Positions 1 to 9,742 are shown, counted from the first letter of the stretch. The stretch: DNA of 64,000 bases from Lederbergia citri (GCF_018343625.1 NZ_JAGYPG010000002.1:601280-665279); one strand, 5' to 3'. Notes: generated from the sequence alone by a model not told the origin. Numbers and translations are program-made.

Positions 1-119
1 AAGCTGAATTGTATTGTTTTTATTATTGGATTAATAAGAAAGATTATATAAAATAATAATGCTGGAAGAACAAAAATAATAGGTCTAAATTCCTTAAGTT
101 TTTTCACGAAAATTTGCAT
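1..119 (-). CDS. Sugar ABC transporter permease, N-terminal part (cut by window edge)
   Basis: Reading the minus strand from an ATG at 119 gives about 39 residues. A short basic start (MQIFVKKLKEFRP) is followed by a hydrophobic membrane segment and the frame is open to the window edge. AGGAAG lies just upstream of the start. This is what the N-terminus of a MalF-type binding-protein-dependent permease looks like. It follows the solute-binding protein gene on the same strand after about 60 bases, which is the usual order. Family is inferred from context plus this fragment only. Confidence 0.6.
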   Translation of the reverse strand, partial: MQIFVKKLKEFRPIIFVLPALLFYIIFLINPIIKTIQFS

Positions 120-179
120 ACTTAGCTTCCTTTCTATTAGATAGATGTGATAGGGAAAAATCCCTATCACATCTATTTA

Positions 180-1502
180 TTAATAGTTTCCAGCAGCAAT
201 TTCCTCTTCGAATGCTTCTTGTTTTGCCTTTACAACTTCTTCTCCAGATTTCTTCCCTGCTATCAATTCTTGAAGGATATTTTGAGTAACATTATTAACC
301 TTCTGTGGCATTAATACATCGATATTATAGGATAATCCCGCAGGTGAATTCGCCATATTGATTACATCTTTCGCTAGTGAATTTATATTTAATTCTTCAA
401 CGTCAATATCTATTGGTGGAATTACACTATTCTCATACCAAATTTTCGCCATTTCCTCTGAAAACATATAATCTAAAAAGTCGACTGTTTCATCCGGATG
501 CTTAGTATTGGCATTTACAACCAGTGCCCCACCGATTCCACCAGGTGCCGATGTCGGTAATGAAGGATTAATAGAGGGCATAAGGAAGAAACCAACGTTG
601 TCTTTCATATTTTCAACCATTCCCGATACCATCCATGTTCCAGTAATTCTCATTGCTGCTTTTCCAGAATAGAATTCTTTATTCCCATCATCATATGAAA
701 CAGATAATGGATTAGCCGATGTGTAACCATTTTTGACTAATTTTGCAAACTCATCTAACGCTTCAGCAAAGATCGGTTGATCAAAGCCCTCTTCATTATT
801 TAATACTTTATCAATTTTTTCCTTACCAGCGACGGCTGTATAAAAAACACTTTCTAAATGAAAAGCAGGCCATTGGTCCTTATCATCAAATGAAATTGGT
901 ACAATTCCTTCTGATTTTGCTTTCTCAAGTATTTCTAAAAATGCATCATATGTCTTTGGTATATCAACACCTAGCTTTTGAAAAATCTTTTTATTATAAT
1001 AAACACCGATTAACTCAATTTCATTACCAATTCCGTATATTTTATCGTCAAAAGTAACATGTTCAGTAACCCATTCAGGGAACCTCTCATCCCACCCATA
1101 ATGTTCAGAATATGTTGTTAGGTCTAATGCTTGACCAGCCTTGGCTAATACACCTAAATATCCCGGCCCTGCATCATAAAAGAACATATCCGGCCCTTCA
1201 TTACTAGTAAGAGCGGGTTTTATTGTTTTACGAATATCATCATTCTTCATCGTATTTCGTTTTATTTTAATATTCGGATTTTTCTCCTCGTAACTCTTAA
1301 TGATGGTTTCCAAGACGGCAGAATCACTTGGATCAGTGAATGGATCCCACAACATCAAAGTTGTTTTTCCATCTTTACTTTCATTACTATCTTTTGCCTT
1401 GTTATTACTATTTGGAGCACTCATTTCAGATGAACATGCCGATATTATTATGCTAAATAACAATATTAGTATTAATGAAATCCTTAGATTTTTGACCGAC
1501 AT
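180..1502 (-). CDS. Extracellular sugar-binding lipoprotein of an ABC importer
   Basis: This is a substrate-binding protein of the carbohydrate uptake type (bacterial extracellular solute-binding family 1). It would capture a sugar or polyol outside the membrane and deliver it to the permease that follows. A lipoprotein signal is visible (hydrophobic stretch, then IISAC with the lipid-modified Cys). The mature part has the usual mixed alpha/beta pattern, including LMLWDPFTDPSD near the N-terminus and GKAAMRITGTWMV in the second half. An upstream in-frame ATG at 1511 lies against the AGGGGG ribosome site. The ATG at 1502 has correct spacing, so I start there (440 residues). The 5' end overlaps the preceding isomerase gene. 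The substrate is not known. Confidence 0.85.
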   Translation of the reverse strand: MSVKNLRISLILILLFSIIISACSSEMSAPNSNNKAKDSNESKDGKTTLMLWDPFTDPSDSAVLETIIKSYEEKNPNIKIKRNTMKNDDIRKTIKPALTSNEGPDMFFYDAGPGYLGVLAKAGQALDLTTYSEHYGWDERFPEWVTEHVTFDDKIYGIGNEIELIGVYYNKKIFQKLGVDIPKTYDAFLEILEKAKSEGIVPISFDDKDQWPAFHLESVFYTAVAGKEKIDKVLNNEEGFDQPIFAEALDEFAKLVKNGYTSANPLSVSYDDGNKEFYSGKAAMRITGTWMVSGMVENMKDNVGFFLMPSINPSLPTSAPGGIGGALVVNANTKHPDETVDFLDYMFSEEMAKIWYENSVIPPIDIDVEELNINSLAKDVINMANSPAGLSYNIDVLMPQKVNNVTQNILQELIAGKKSGEEVVKAKQEAFEEEIAAGNY

Positions 1503-2322
1503 TATTACCATCCCCCTGTAATTTTACTGGCACCAAACTTTTCAAGAAGTTAAGAGATTCATATAGACTTTCAATACTATTGCCGTGAATTCCGCATTCA
1601 AAAGATAAAAATCCTTTATAACCTGTTTTTTGAACTGTTCCTAAGTATAATTCAAAATTGGAATGCCCCATGCCAGGCTGTAATCTATTACTATCGGCTA
1701 AATGATAGTAACCAATATAATTTGAATACTTACAAATGGTGTCTTCAATTTTTTCTTCCTCAATTGACATATGAAAGAAATCGGCGATTACTTTAATACG
1801 CTCGCTCCCTACAAGCTCAATTAAATCTACTGCTTGCTTCACCGTATTTATCATGTGGTCCTCATATCTATTTAATGGTTCCAAAAAAACATTAATACGT
1901 TTCTTTTCCGCAAATTCTGCTATCTTAGTTAATGAGTCGACTAAAACTACTTGATCTTCTTCCTGGTCCCTAGGAGGTGAAAATGGTGGTAATCTTCTTG
2001 AAAACATCCCAAAAGCGGCTGGCATTATTAAACCAACGGAATTCATCTCAGAGGCATATTCTAATGATGTAATGATATCTTTTATTGCAATTAGCCTCTT
2101 TTCATGTTCAAAGTCACCTATCCAATTTCTATACCCCCCACAAATTGCACTTGGAACAATACCTGTTTTATTGGATGCACTTATAATTTCTTTAGTAATC
2201 TTACTATTCAAAGGTTCACCTACCACAGAAATCTCTACGCCATCAAATTTTAGTTCTCGTGCTAGATTAAAAGTTTCCATATACGTATTACTTAAAAGTT
2301 TATCTTGTACTGAAAATTTCAT
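1453..2322 (-). CDS. Sugar phosphate isomerase/epimerase-type TIM-barrel protein
   Basis: The 289-residue protein has the xylose-isomerase-like AP-endonuclease-2 barrel. It begins MKFSVQDKLL, has LKFDGVEISVVGEP in the first strand-helix unit, LEPLNRYEDHMINT in the middle, and VIADFFHMSIEEE and FLSFECGIHG near the C-terminus. These carry the Glu, Asp and His residues that bind the metal in this fold. Such proteins isomerise or epimerise keto-sugars or inositol derivatives. It lies between an oxidoreductase and a sugar-binding protein on one strand, with its 3' end overlapping the latter. The last ~25 residues lie beyond the barrel. Exact substrate cannot be told from sequence. Confidence 0.75.
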   Translation of the reverse strand: MKFSVQDKLLSNTYMETFNLARELKFDGVEISVVGEPLNSKITKEIISASNKTGIVPSAICGGYRNWIGDFEHEKRLIAIKDIITSLEYASEMNSVGLIMPAAFGMFSRRLPPFSPPRDQEEDQVVLVDSLTKIAEFAEKKRINVFLEPLNRYEDHMINTVKQAVDLIELVGSERIKVIADFFHMSIEEEKIEDTICKYSNYIGYYHLADSNRLQPGMGHSNFELYLGTVQKTGYKGFLSFECGIHGNSIESLYESLNFLKSLVPVKLQGDGNNVGQKSKDFINTNIVI

Positions 2323-2372
2323 ACCTATTAACCACCCATCCCAAAAGTCTTCTATTTTCTTTAAAGTCTTTT

Positions 2373-3437
2373 CTATTGATCAGTTAAGTCTATGCCTAAT
2401 TTGACACTCTTCCGCGGATTGCGATCCACATATTCTTCATAAGCAAATGCTGAATCAACAAATGGAACAACAGGATCTATAATATCTTCACAGCTTACCA
2501 ATCCTTCAGATAATATTTTCCAACATACTTCTTCAATACGTCGCCAACTCCATCTAGGGTAATCGGGATTAGGTTCACTACAAGCTCTCGAAAATACTAA
2601 TTTTGCATTGTTAAAGTGTGCTTCTCTTCCGAAATCAAGACCGCCTTTAAATGGCCTTGCCCAACCAACATAAGCAATTGTTCCTCCATAAGCTAACCCT
2701 CTTAATGCTTGCTGTAGTGCCCTCTCATTTGCACTTGTTTCTATAATTACATCAACCCCAAGCTTATTCGTTAACTTTTTTAACTCAAGACCAATGTCTT
2801 GTTGAATTGGGTCTAATGCAATATCAGCACCAGAATGTACTGCTGTTTTTCTACGCTTTTCAATTGGATCAATTGCCGCTACAAAGCTTGCACCGGCTAA
2901 TTTAGCCAATTGAACTGCGAGTTGACCAATTGCCCCTAATCCAATTACTGCTACACGATCTCCTAATTTTAATTGGCTATCTCGTATTCCTCCTAATGCA
3001 AATTGTGCAGGATCAAAACATAATGCATTTTTCCAAGACATTTCTTCAGGCATTTTTAATAAATAAAAATTATTTATCGCATTTACAATATGTGTTTCTC
3101 GTATACCTCCATAGCTACATACTCGATCTCCTAATTTATAATCAGTTACTTTAGAACCGACTTGGATGATTCTTCCTACCCATTGATTACCTAGATTCCA
3201 TTTTCCGAATTCTACACCTTTACTTTCCTTCTCATCTCTTGGTAAAAATGTGTGCCAATCTTCGTCATAATAATCGTTTATATGTGGACTTTCTCCACGA
3301 AAACCCGCCAATTCTGAGCCGTGTTTTGGTGCAGCAAATTCAACCTTAACTTTGACCTCATCTTCGTTTATTTCCCTATCCTCGTAATAGTCTAATTGGG
3401 CTTTATGTGGTGCAACTGCTAATAATTGTTTTAACAT
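2373..3437 (-). CDS. Medium-chain (alcohol dehydrogenase-like) oxidoreductase
   Basis: This 354-residue MDR-superfamily enzyme has an N-terminal GroES-like domain and a Rossmann domain with AVIGLGAIGQLAVQLAKLAGA (about residues 163-183) for NAD(P). The usual four-Cys structural zinc loop of classical ADHs is absent, so it resembles the zinc-poor branch used on sugars and cyclitols. It probably oxidises a hydroxyl of the imported sugar or polyol. It is transcribed with the TIM-barrel isomerase and the ABC importer downstream and is preceded by the AraC-type regulator gene on the same strand. Substrate unknown. Confidence 0.75.
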   Translation of the reverse strand: MLKQLLAVAPHKAQLDYYEDREINEDEVKVKVEFAAPKHGSELAGFRGESPHINDYYDEDWHTFLPRDEKESKGVEFGKWNLGNQWVGRIIQVGSKVTDYKLGDRVCSYGGIRETHIVNAINNFYLLKMPEEMSWKNALCFDPAQFALGGIRDSQLKLGDRVAVIGLGAIGQLAVQLAKLAGASFVAAIDPIEKRRKTAVHSGADIALDPIQQDIGLELKKLTNKLGVDVIIETSANERALQQALRGLAYGGTIAYVGWARPFKGGLDFGREAHFNNAKLVFSRACSEPNPDYPRWSWRRIEEVCWKILSEGLVSCEDIIDPVVPFVDSAFAYEEYVDRNPRKSVKLGIDLTDQ

Positions 3438-3533
3438 AGTTGTTCTCCTATCAACTTTTTATTATATTTCTTAGCACTAAAAAACTTTAAATATCACATT
3501 TTTTCTCACCTCCAATATTTCAAGAAACAATAA

Positions 3534-4370
3534 TTATCCACCTAACTTGAGATTTAAACCTCTAAATTGAGATGGAGAAATACCAACATATGATTTGAAT
3601 AGCCTTGTAAAACTAGGTGTATCATTAAAACCAAGTGAAGCTCCTATATCTGTAATACTCATCTGACTGGTTTTTAATAGTTCCTTTGCTTTATTAATTC
3701 GCAATTCCTTATGTGCTTGTATTGGAGATTTTCCGAATAATTCTTTAAAACGGTTGCTTATATAGGTGGGATGAAGATGGTATTTATCCGATAATTCTTT
3801 AAGAGTTAGATCCTTATTGGGATTTTGAATTAATTCCGTTAATATACATAAAAATTCTTCTTCCTTATTTCCTGCTTGAACTGGATATTTTTGAGTCTTC
3901 ATTATTCCTTCAAACATTAAATATAGGAGCTCAAGTTCTTTAGCTTTTTTTAAAATTGTGCTAATTAAAAATTCCGATGACTCTATTGACTTCTTATATT
4001 CGATAAAAACCTTTTCAAATTCAGTAGAATCTTTTAATTTAAAAGTTATTGGAAAATGAAATAAGCCTAATACGTCTAATACACCAGCAATACCATAGGT
4101 AAAATGAGACCAAAAAAATATAGTTTCTTCATCAGATTCCTTATAATGATCATGTTCAACATTAGGTGGTACAAGGACGACTGTCCCAGGAGTTATTGGA
4201 TACACATTCTTTCCAATTCTTAGCTTTGCTTCCCCAGATTTATGATATGACATAATATAACAGGAGAGGACTCGATTAATAGTCATCATCTCAGTTCTAG
4301 TATGGATATCACATTCTAAAACATTTAAGTCCGCATATTTTAGTAAGAAGTTCATACTATTATCAATCAT
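3534..4370 (-). CDS. AraC-family transcriptional regulator
   Basis: The 278-residue protein has an N-terminal cupin-like sensor (residues ~30-110, including KNVYPITPGTVVLVPPNVEH) and a C-terminal double helix-turn-helix of the AraC/XylS type (residues ~175-275). The C-terminal part has LKELSDKYHLHPTYISNRFKEL, then ITDIGASLGFNDTPSFTRLFK and GISPSQFR, which are the family hallmarks. Such regulators bind a sugar and usually activate the adjacent operon. Here that would be the dehydrogenase, isomerase and importer genes immediately downstream. A candidate catabolite operator lies about 70 bases upstream of the start. Confidence 0.85.
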   Translation of the reverse strand: MIDNSMNFLLKYADLNVLECDIHTRTEMMTINRVLSCYIMSYHKSGEAKLRIGKNVYPITPGTVVLVPPNVEHDHYKESDEETIFFWSHFTYGIAGVLDVLGLFHFPITFKLKDSTEFEKVFIEYKKSIESSEFLISTILKKAKELELLYLMFEGIMKTQKYPVQAGNKEEEFLCILTELIQNPNKDLTLKELSDKYHLHPTYISNRFKELFGKSPIQAHKELRINKAKELLKTSQMSITDIGASLGFNDTPSFTRLFKSYVGISPSQFRGLNLKLGG

Positions 4371-4439
4371 AAAAAAATCACCTAATTAAATAATTTTTCA
4401 TTCCTTTAAATTTGCTAATTAACAAAATAAAATCAGGGA

Positions 4440-4454
4440 TAGGAAACGCTTCCA
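4440..4454 (-). promoter_or_regulatory. Candidate catabolite response element (cre)
   Basis: TAGGAAACGCTTCCA is a near-palindrome containing the AACG..TTCC core. It matches the Bacillus CcpA operator consensus (WTGNAARCGNWWWCA) with about two mismatches. It sits upstream of the AraC-type regulator of the sugar operon, where glucose repression would make sense. Assignment is by eye. Confidence 0.4.
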
Positions 4455-4540
4455 AACCAATTATATAAATAGTTTTCTTATAAATAAATGATTAAAATAA
4501 AGTGATATTTAACTATTTTACAGGTTAGGGACAAAAGTAA

Positions 4541-4875
<335 letters not shown>

Positions 4876-5214
4876 TTCTTAAAATAATCTATTTTGAACT
4901 AATGCAAAGATGAAATTGTAAATATTTGTTGAGGGAAAGCATGTTTAAAAATTTTTATTACTTTCCCTCATTACAAAGCACCTCAGTGGATGCTTTTTTA
5001 AGTTTATAATGCTTGGGAAACTCATTTCTATCCACGAGACCAGATTAGTAAAATTCCAACATTTTTACTAGTGAACTAGGCATAAAAGTCTTTTTTCTTT
5101 TTTTTCTTTTTTATTCTTTATTTTACTACCCTTTGCTTCCTTCAATTCAATTTTAACGAGAGCTAGAGTGATAAATACTATAAAAGTGTTATGCGAGTAA
5201 GACACTAATTAAAA

Positions 5215-5258
5215 ACAGAAAACCCCCTCAGCTGCAAAGACAGCTGGGAGGTTTATTT
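5215..5258 (-). terminator. Rho-independent terminator after the hydroxyacid dehydrogenase
   Basis: A strong stem, ACCCCCTCAGCTG paired with CAGCTGGGAGGT around a CAAAGA loop, lies 10-50 bases past the stop of the minus-strand gene. On that strand it is followed by a T-rich run. Confidence 0.8.
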
Positions 5259-5269
5259 TGCCTAATTTC

Positions 5270-6232
5270 CTATTGATTAACAATATTTACAGCATTCCCT
5301 TTAATAAAACTTTGCACATTGCTCACCGCAATTTCCATTAAACGTTCACGAGCTTCCTTTGTCGCCCATGCAATATGCGGCGTAATGACACAATTTCTCG
5401 CTGATAAAAGTGGATTGTAAGCTTCCGGTGGTTCGGTAGACAGAACATCTACGGCCGCCCCGGCGATGCCTCCTTCATTCAATGCATCCGCCAAAGCTTG
5501 CTCATCAATTAACGGTCCCCTAGAAGTGTTAATTAAAAATGCGGATTTCTTCATTAAAGCAATTTTTTCAGCGTTGATCAATTTTTCCGTATTTGGTGTC
5601 AATGGACAGTGAAGGCTGACGACATCAGACCTTTCCATTAATTCCTCAAGTTCTACCCATTCTACCCCAGCCACTTCAGGAGGAGTTCGACGTCCACTTC
5701 CAACAGCTAATACATGCATCCCAAACGCTTGGGCAACCTGCGCCGTTTGCCTGCCAATTCTCCCCAATCCAATTAAACCAATCGTTTTGCCAGCTAGCTC
5801 GATCAGCGGAGATTTTGCAAAAGAAAAGTCGATACTGCGTGTCCATTCTCCTTCGTAGACAGCATCACTATGCCGTCCTACATGGTGGCATAGCTCCAAA
5901 AGCAATGCAAATACTAATTGAGCCACTGATTGCGTACTATAGGTCGGCACATTCGTAACGATGATTCCCCGTTCTTTCGCAGCCTCCGTATCAATAATAT
6001 TATAGCCAGTCGCAAGTACACCGATATATTGCAAATTTGGTAACGCTGATAAGGTCTCTCTCGTCATTGGCGTTTTATTCGTCAACACGATCTGCGCATC
6101 CGCTGATCTCTGAATAATCTCATCTGCATTCGTTCGATCATAGATTGTTACATTCCCCAATCTTTCTAAACTTGCCCAGTCCAAATCACCCGGATTTAAT
6201 GTATAACCATCTAATACAACTATGTTTAGCAT
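5270..6232 (-). CDS. D-isomer-specific 2-hydroxyacid dehydrogenase
   Basis: This 320-residue NAD-dependent enzyme belongs to the D-2-hydroxyacid dehydrogenase family (glycerate/hydroxypyruvate or phosphoglycerate type). It has an N-terminal substrate domain, then a Rossmann domain with IGLIGLGRIGRQTAQVAQAF (about 152-171). The catalytic Arg is in INTSRGPLIDE, the Glu lies in the following helix-strand region, and the catalytic His is in VITPHIAWAT. It would reduce hydroxypyruvate, glyoxylate or a related 2-keto acid. It stands alone between a terminator and a gene-poor stretch. GGAGG precedes the start. The preferred substrate cannot be read from sequence. Confidence 0.85.
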   Translation of the reverse strand: MLNIVVLDGYTLNPGDLDWASLERLGNVTIYDRTNADEIIQRSADAQIVLTNKTPMTRETLSALPNLQYIGVLATGYNIIDTEAAKERGIIVTNVPTYSTQSVAQLVFALLLELCHHVGRHSDAVYEGEWTRSIDFSFAKSPLIELAGKTIGLIGLGRIGRQTAQVAQAFGMHVLAVGSGRRTPPEVAGVEWVELEELMERSDVVSLHCPLTPNTEKLINAEKIALMKKSAFLINTSRGPLIDEQALADALNEGGIAGAAVDVLSTEPPEAYNPLLSARNCVITPHIAWATKEARERLMEIAVSNVQSFIKGNAVNIVNQ

Positions 6233-6605
6233 TATATTTCCTCCGCCCTTATGTATTCCGATCCTCCTTATTATTATACAACAGGGCTAGATAGGGCGAA
6301 TTTTTTATACTTAGCAATTAGGAGGGGATTGATTTCGGAAGTCGTCAGTCTAAAGATTGGCTGAAAAACTCGTAATCTATTACAATGAAGCCCTTTGCTC
6401 CTTCTATTCCATTGAACTACATGACCAGACCCAATATGCGCCCATCAATCAATTATTAAATCTCTTGCTAATGCGGGGTTGTCCCCGCCGCGTCCAACAA
6501 GTCGACAACGTTCCCAGTTTTCATCCCTGTAGTATACGCGGGCGAAATCTTTATTAGAGCAGTCCCCAGGTGAAATTCTTCCTATCAAAAACTAATTTGA
6601 GAATT
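6233..6605. other. Intergenic stretch with an unassigned open segment
   Basis: No gene here is convincing. Part of it (about 6310-6570) is richer in G+C than its surroundings. Its minus strand stays open for roughly 80 codons (for example NWERCRLVGRGGDNPALARD) but shows no usable start codon or ribosome site. It may be a fragment of a decayed gene. I do not recognise the sequence. Confidence 0.3.
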
Positions 6606-7508
6606 TCAATGGGGTAGGATATAGTACTTGTTAATCATTTCTCGCAAAAAGTCAACAGACTCTTTTAACTCATAAAGGCCATTGACACCATCTTCAATCG
6701 AAATCCATCCATTAAAATTGACGGATTTTAATATGGAAAAAATCTTGTGATAATCATTTAATCCTTTTCCGATGACACCGTGTGAAAGGGCATCCGAATA
6801 CCCTTCTTTCACATATTTTTGTATATCATCTAATGAATATCCTTCCGTTAAATAGCGATCACTGGCATGCATAGTAATAAGACGATTTTTAACTTCTTCC
6901 AATAAAGCAATGGGGTCCTCATCTGCAAATAATGCATTGGAAGGATCATAATTAACACCAAAATATGGAGATGATATTTGGTCAATAATCTGGAGATATA
7001 TTTCCGACCTTTGCGCGAATTCCGAGTAAACCCAAAATCCATCCTTATAATGGTTTTCCATAACAAGATGGACATTTTTACTCTCTGCATATGGCAATAG
7101 CTCACGAATGGAATTAACTGTCCACTGTATTCCATCTTCTATTGATACTTCTGGTCTTCTTTGACCTGAAAGAACTCTACATGATTGAAAATCTCCCGGG
7201 CCAAGAATATGCATGATATCAATTACTTTTTTCATTTTCTTTATCTCATTTTCTCTAAACGATGCATCAGGATGGGTAAAATCTGGAGAAGAGCACATCA
7301 TCGGTATGCTTAAACTTTCTTTTTGCACTGCCTCTTTTATACTTATTAAATATGCTTCAGACGAATGCTTCAGAAAGGAAGGATATAGTTCTAGTCCATC
7401 CGCTCCAAGCGTTCCGGCCTGTTTGATCCATTCAAAGACATCCATTCTTCCATCAGACAATACTTCCAAATAGCCTTTTGGAAATACGGAAACACGAGGT
7501 TGATTCAT
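6606..7508 (-). CDS. Sugar phosphate isomerase/epimerase (TIM barrel)
   Basis: About 300 residues of the xylose-isomerase-like barrel: LGADGLELYPSFLKH near the N-terminus, VHLVMENHYKDGFW with the metal-ligand Glu, FGVNYDPSNALFADEDP with the Asp, and FNGWISIEDGVNG near the end. The upstream ATG at 7529 would place the ribosome site AAGGAGG inside codons 2-4. The ATG at 7508 has this site about 11 bases ahead, so I use 7508. It directly follows the hexulose-phosphate-synthase-like gene and belongs to the same operon. It probably isomerises a keto-sugar intermediate of that route. Confidence 0.75.
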   Translation of the reverse strand: MNQPRVSVFPKGYLEVLSDGRMDVFEWIKQAGTLGADGLELYPSFLKHSSEAYLISIKEAVQKESLSIPMMCSSPDFTHPDASFRENEIKKMKKVIDIMHILGPGDFQSCRVLSGQRRPEVSIEDGIQWTVNSIRELLPYAESKNVHLVMENHYKDGFWVYSEFAQRSEIYLQIIDQISSPYFGVNYDPSNALFADEDPIALLEEVKNRLITMHASDRYLTEGYSLDDIQKYVKEGYSDALSHGVIGKGLNDYHKIFSILKSVNFNGWISIEDGVNGLYELKESVDFLREMINKYYILPH

Positions 7509-7525
7509 CCTATATCTTTCCTCCT

Positions 7526-8215
7526 TCACTGAGAATGTTTTACCTGATGAACGAGATCAGCCAATATTCTTTTAAGTTCTTCTTTATTTGTGCTGGGACT
7601 AAATTCTTTTTGATCGATGACTAGTGGCGCGCCGATTACTACTAAAGGTGCACCGTGTTTGGGCATTTTCGCAGCTTGTTGAATCGACAGGCCTCCGACA
7701 GCTTGAATCGGTATTGTAACAGCTTTAAAAACGTCTTCTAAATGATCGAAAGGGCTTCGCTCCGGATTTTCTCCCCTTTCATCGAATCCTGTATGTACAA
7801 TAATATAATCGACACCATTTTCTTCTAATAATTTTGCAGCTGCTACAGGATCCTCTGCGGCCATAATATCGCCCATAACCTCTATTCCGTAATCCCGTGC
7901 TGCTCTTACCACTGCCCTGATTGTCGCTGGATGAGCAACCCCCATAACCACAACATGAGTAGCCCCAGCCTTTGCCATCATTTCCGTTTCCAAATATCCA
8001 CCATCCATCGTTTTCAAATCCGCAACGATCGGATGGTCGGGAAATTTTTTTCTTAAAGCAGCTACAGCATGAAGTCCCTCGGCAAGAAGTAGTGGGGTAC
8101 CCGCCTCAATCCAATCCACCCCTGCCTCTACAGCAATTTCCGCCATTTCTAACGCTTCTTCCGTACTTGTTAAATCAAGAGAAATCTGGATAATAGGTTG
8201 AACAGACATATTCAT
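7526..8215 (-). CDS. Hexulose-6-phosphate synthase / 3-keto-gulonate-6-phosphate decarboxylase-like enzyme
   Basis: The 229-residue protein is in the orotidine-monophosphate-decarboxylase suprafamily. The hallmark DxKxxD is present as ADLKTMDGG, preceded by VDWIEAGTPLLLAEG and followed by ATHVVVMGVAHPATI and VDYIIVHTGFDERG. Members either condense formaldehyde with ribulose 5-phosphate or decarboxylate 3-keto-L-gulonate 6-phosphate (ascorbate or gulonate breakdown). In this setting, with a zinc dehydrogenase upstream and an isomerase downstream, a decarboxylase role in sugar-acid catabolism seems the better guess. No separate phosphohexulose isomerase is seen. Function beyond the family is inference. 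Confidence 0.75.
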   Translation of the reverse strand: MNMSVQPIIQISLDLTSTEEALEMAEIAVEAGVDWIEAGTPLLLAEGLHAVAALRKKFPDHPIVADLKTMDGGYLETEMMAKAGATHVVVMGVAHPATIRAVVRAARDYGIEVMGDIMAAEDPVAAAKLLEENGVDYIIVHTGFDERGENPERSPFDHLEDVFKAVTIPIQAVGGLSIQQAAKMPKHGAPLVVIGAPLVIDQKEFSPSTNKEELKRILADLVHQVKHSQ

Positions 8216-8251
8216 CCATCCTTTCTGATAAAATTAATACGATTTCATATT

Positions 8252-9289
8252 TTATGAATTTGGTAGTATTATAGACTTCGCGTGCAATAATGAGTCCATA
8301 TCTTTAAAAGCACTCTCCCATTGATCAATAGGATAAATTTTTGCCATCGGTAAAGGATCAATCTCACCCTTATTCATCAGTAATAAAACCTTTTCCCACA
8401 TAGGATAATTATGGCTAAATGAACCTTGTAATTTGACCGCTTTTTGAATTAAAGGATCAAGCGAAAAGCCAACGGGTTCCGGTCCCCAACCAATCTTCGT
8501 AATTTGCCCCCCTGGCCGAACAACTTCAATGCTTTGTTTCAACGTGGTTGAATTGCCGACAGCATCTAGTACGAGATCTGGACCTAAGCCATCTCCTTGT
8601 TGCATAATCTCTTTTACTACATCTTCCTTACTAGCATTAATGATATGGTCTGCACCAAATTTTATAGCCATTTCCAGACGATTAATATCCTTATCAATCC
8701 CGACAACAGTTAAGATGGATGGAGAAAAAAGCTTAGCAATCTGTATGCACATTAACCCAATTGGCCCTGGTCCAAACACAACAACATGGTCCCCTGGCTT
8801 AATATGAGAATGATGTGCCACAGCATTGTAAGCAACACAGGCAGGTTCAGTCAAAGCAGCTTTTTCAAATGAAACATCGGAGGGAATGTGGTGGACAATA
8901 GCCTCCCGAGTTCTTATATATTGTGCCATTGCACCATCATCCAATACTCCGAACCCTTTCCGATCCGGACATAAGTTATATTGGCCGGTTCTACAATAAA
9001 TACATGACTCGCATACGTATGATGGGGTTTCACTAACAACCCGTTCTCCTTTTTTGAAATCCCTTACATCTTTACCAACATCAACAACCACTCCCGAAAA
9101 TTCATGACCCAAAATGACAGGGCGCTTTACTTTAAATCCTTGTACATCATGGTACATATGAAGGTCGCTTCCACATACCCCCACAGCCTCAACCCTCATC
9201 AAAATGTCCTTAGGACCAATTTCCGGTATTGGGACATCTTTCAAAGCTACATTCCCTTTACCTTCCGCAAAATTAACTAAAGCTTTCAT
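8252..9289 (-). CDS. Zinc-dependent polyol/sugar dehydrogenase (MDR family)
   Basis: This 345-residue enzyme is of the sorbitol/threonine dehydrogenase type. Catalytic zinc ligands are C39 (VGVCGSD) and H62-E63 (GHEFSG). The structural zinc is held by C93, C96, C99 and C107 (CESCIYCRTGQYNLC). The Rossmann part has VVFGPGPIGLMCIQIAKLF. It would oxidise a secondary alcohol of a polyol or sugar acid with NAD(P)+. It is the first gene of a three-gene minus-strand operon with the synthase/decarboxylase-like and isomerase genes. The substrate is not determined by sequence. Confidence 0.85.
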   Translation of the reverse strand: MKALVNFAEGKGNVALKDVPIPEIGPKDILMRVEAVGVCGSDLHMYHDVQGFKVKRPVILGHEFSGVVVDVGKDVRDFKKGERVVSETPSYVCESCIYCRTGQYNLCPDRKGFGVLDDGAMAQYIRTREAIVHHIPSDVSFEKAALTEPACVAYNAVAHHSHIKPGDHVVVFGPGPIGLMCIQIAKLFSPSILTVVGIDKDINRLEMAIKFGADHIINASKEDVVKEIMQQGDGLGPDLVLDAVGNSTTLKQSIEVVRPGGQITKIGWGPEPVGFSLDPLIQKAVKLQGSFSHNYPMWEKVLLLMNKGEIDPLPMAKIYPIDQWESAFKDMDSLLHAKSIILPNS

Positions 9290-9379
9290 CAGAAGCCCCC
9301 TTGAAATTTATAGATAATGATGTGTCTAAGTACACTTTAGGATCTATTGCATGTATTTGAACTAATTTCGTCATATTGA

Positions 9380-9604
9380 TTTTAGGCAGTATATCTTTTC
9401 TGCTAAAACTTGTTCTATAATATCATCACAGTCATAAGCAGCCGCACCATTTGTTTTTAGTCACCTTCTATGTGCTTTTTTATGCTGGAATAATTCCTGC
9501 TACAAGACTATTAATCTCAGGAAATACCCACTCGCAAAAGAATTTTGCATTAGGGTTTCATCGAGATCAAATGTAACTTCTATCGCAAACTGCAGTTCGG
9601 GCAT
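9380..9604 (-). pseudogene. HAD-superfamily hydrolase remnant, multiply frameshifted
   Basis: Minus-strand pieces in different frames read as a degraded HAD phosphatase. From 9604 an open piece contains the nucleophile motif FDLDETLMQNSF. In the next frame WVFPEINSLVAGIIPA continues it. Further down, a piece with NGAAAYDCDDIIEQVL occurs. Each piece ends in a stop within about 50 codons. It lies upstream of the sugar dehydrogenase gene and may once have been part of the catabolic cluster. Recognition is from short motifs, so family assignment is moderate. Confidence 0.5.
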
Positions 9605-9742
9605 TCGATGTTTCAAAAATTATGTTTACACAAAAGACCGTATTCAGCACATAATGCATGGCAATACAAACCAATAAATTTTGTGTATAAGCAATGTTTA
9701 TCAAAAAATATATCTATTATAATATCATATAATCAAAAGGAT

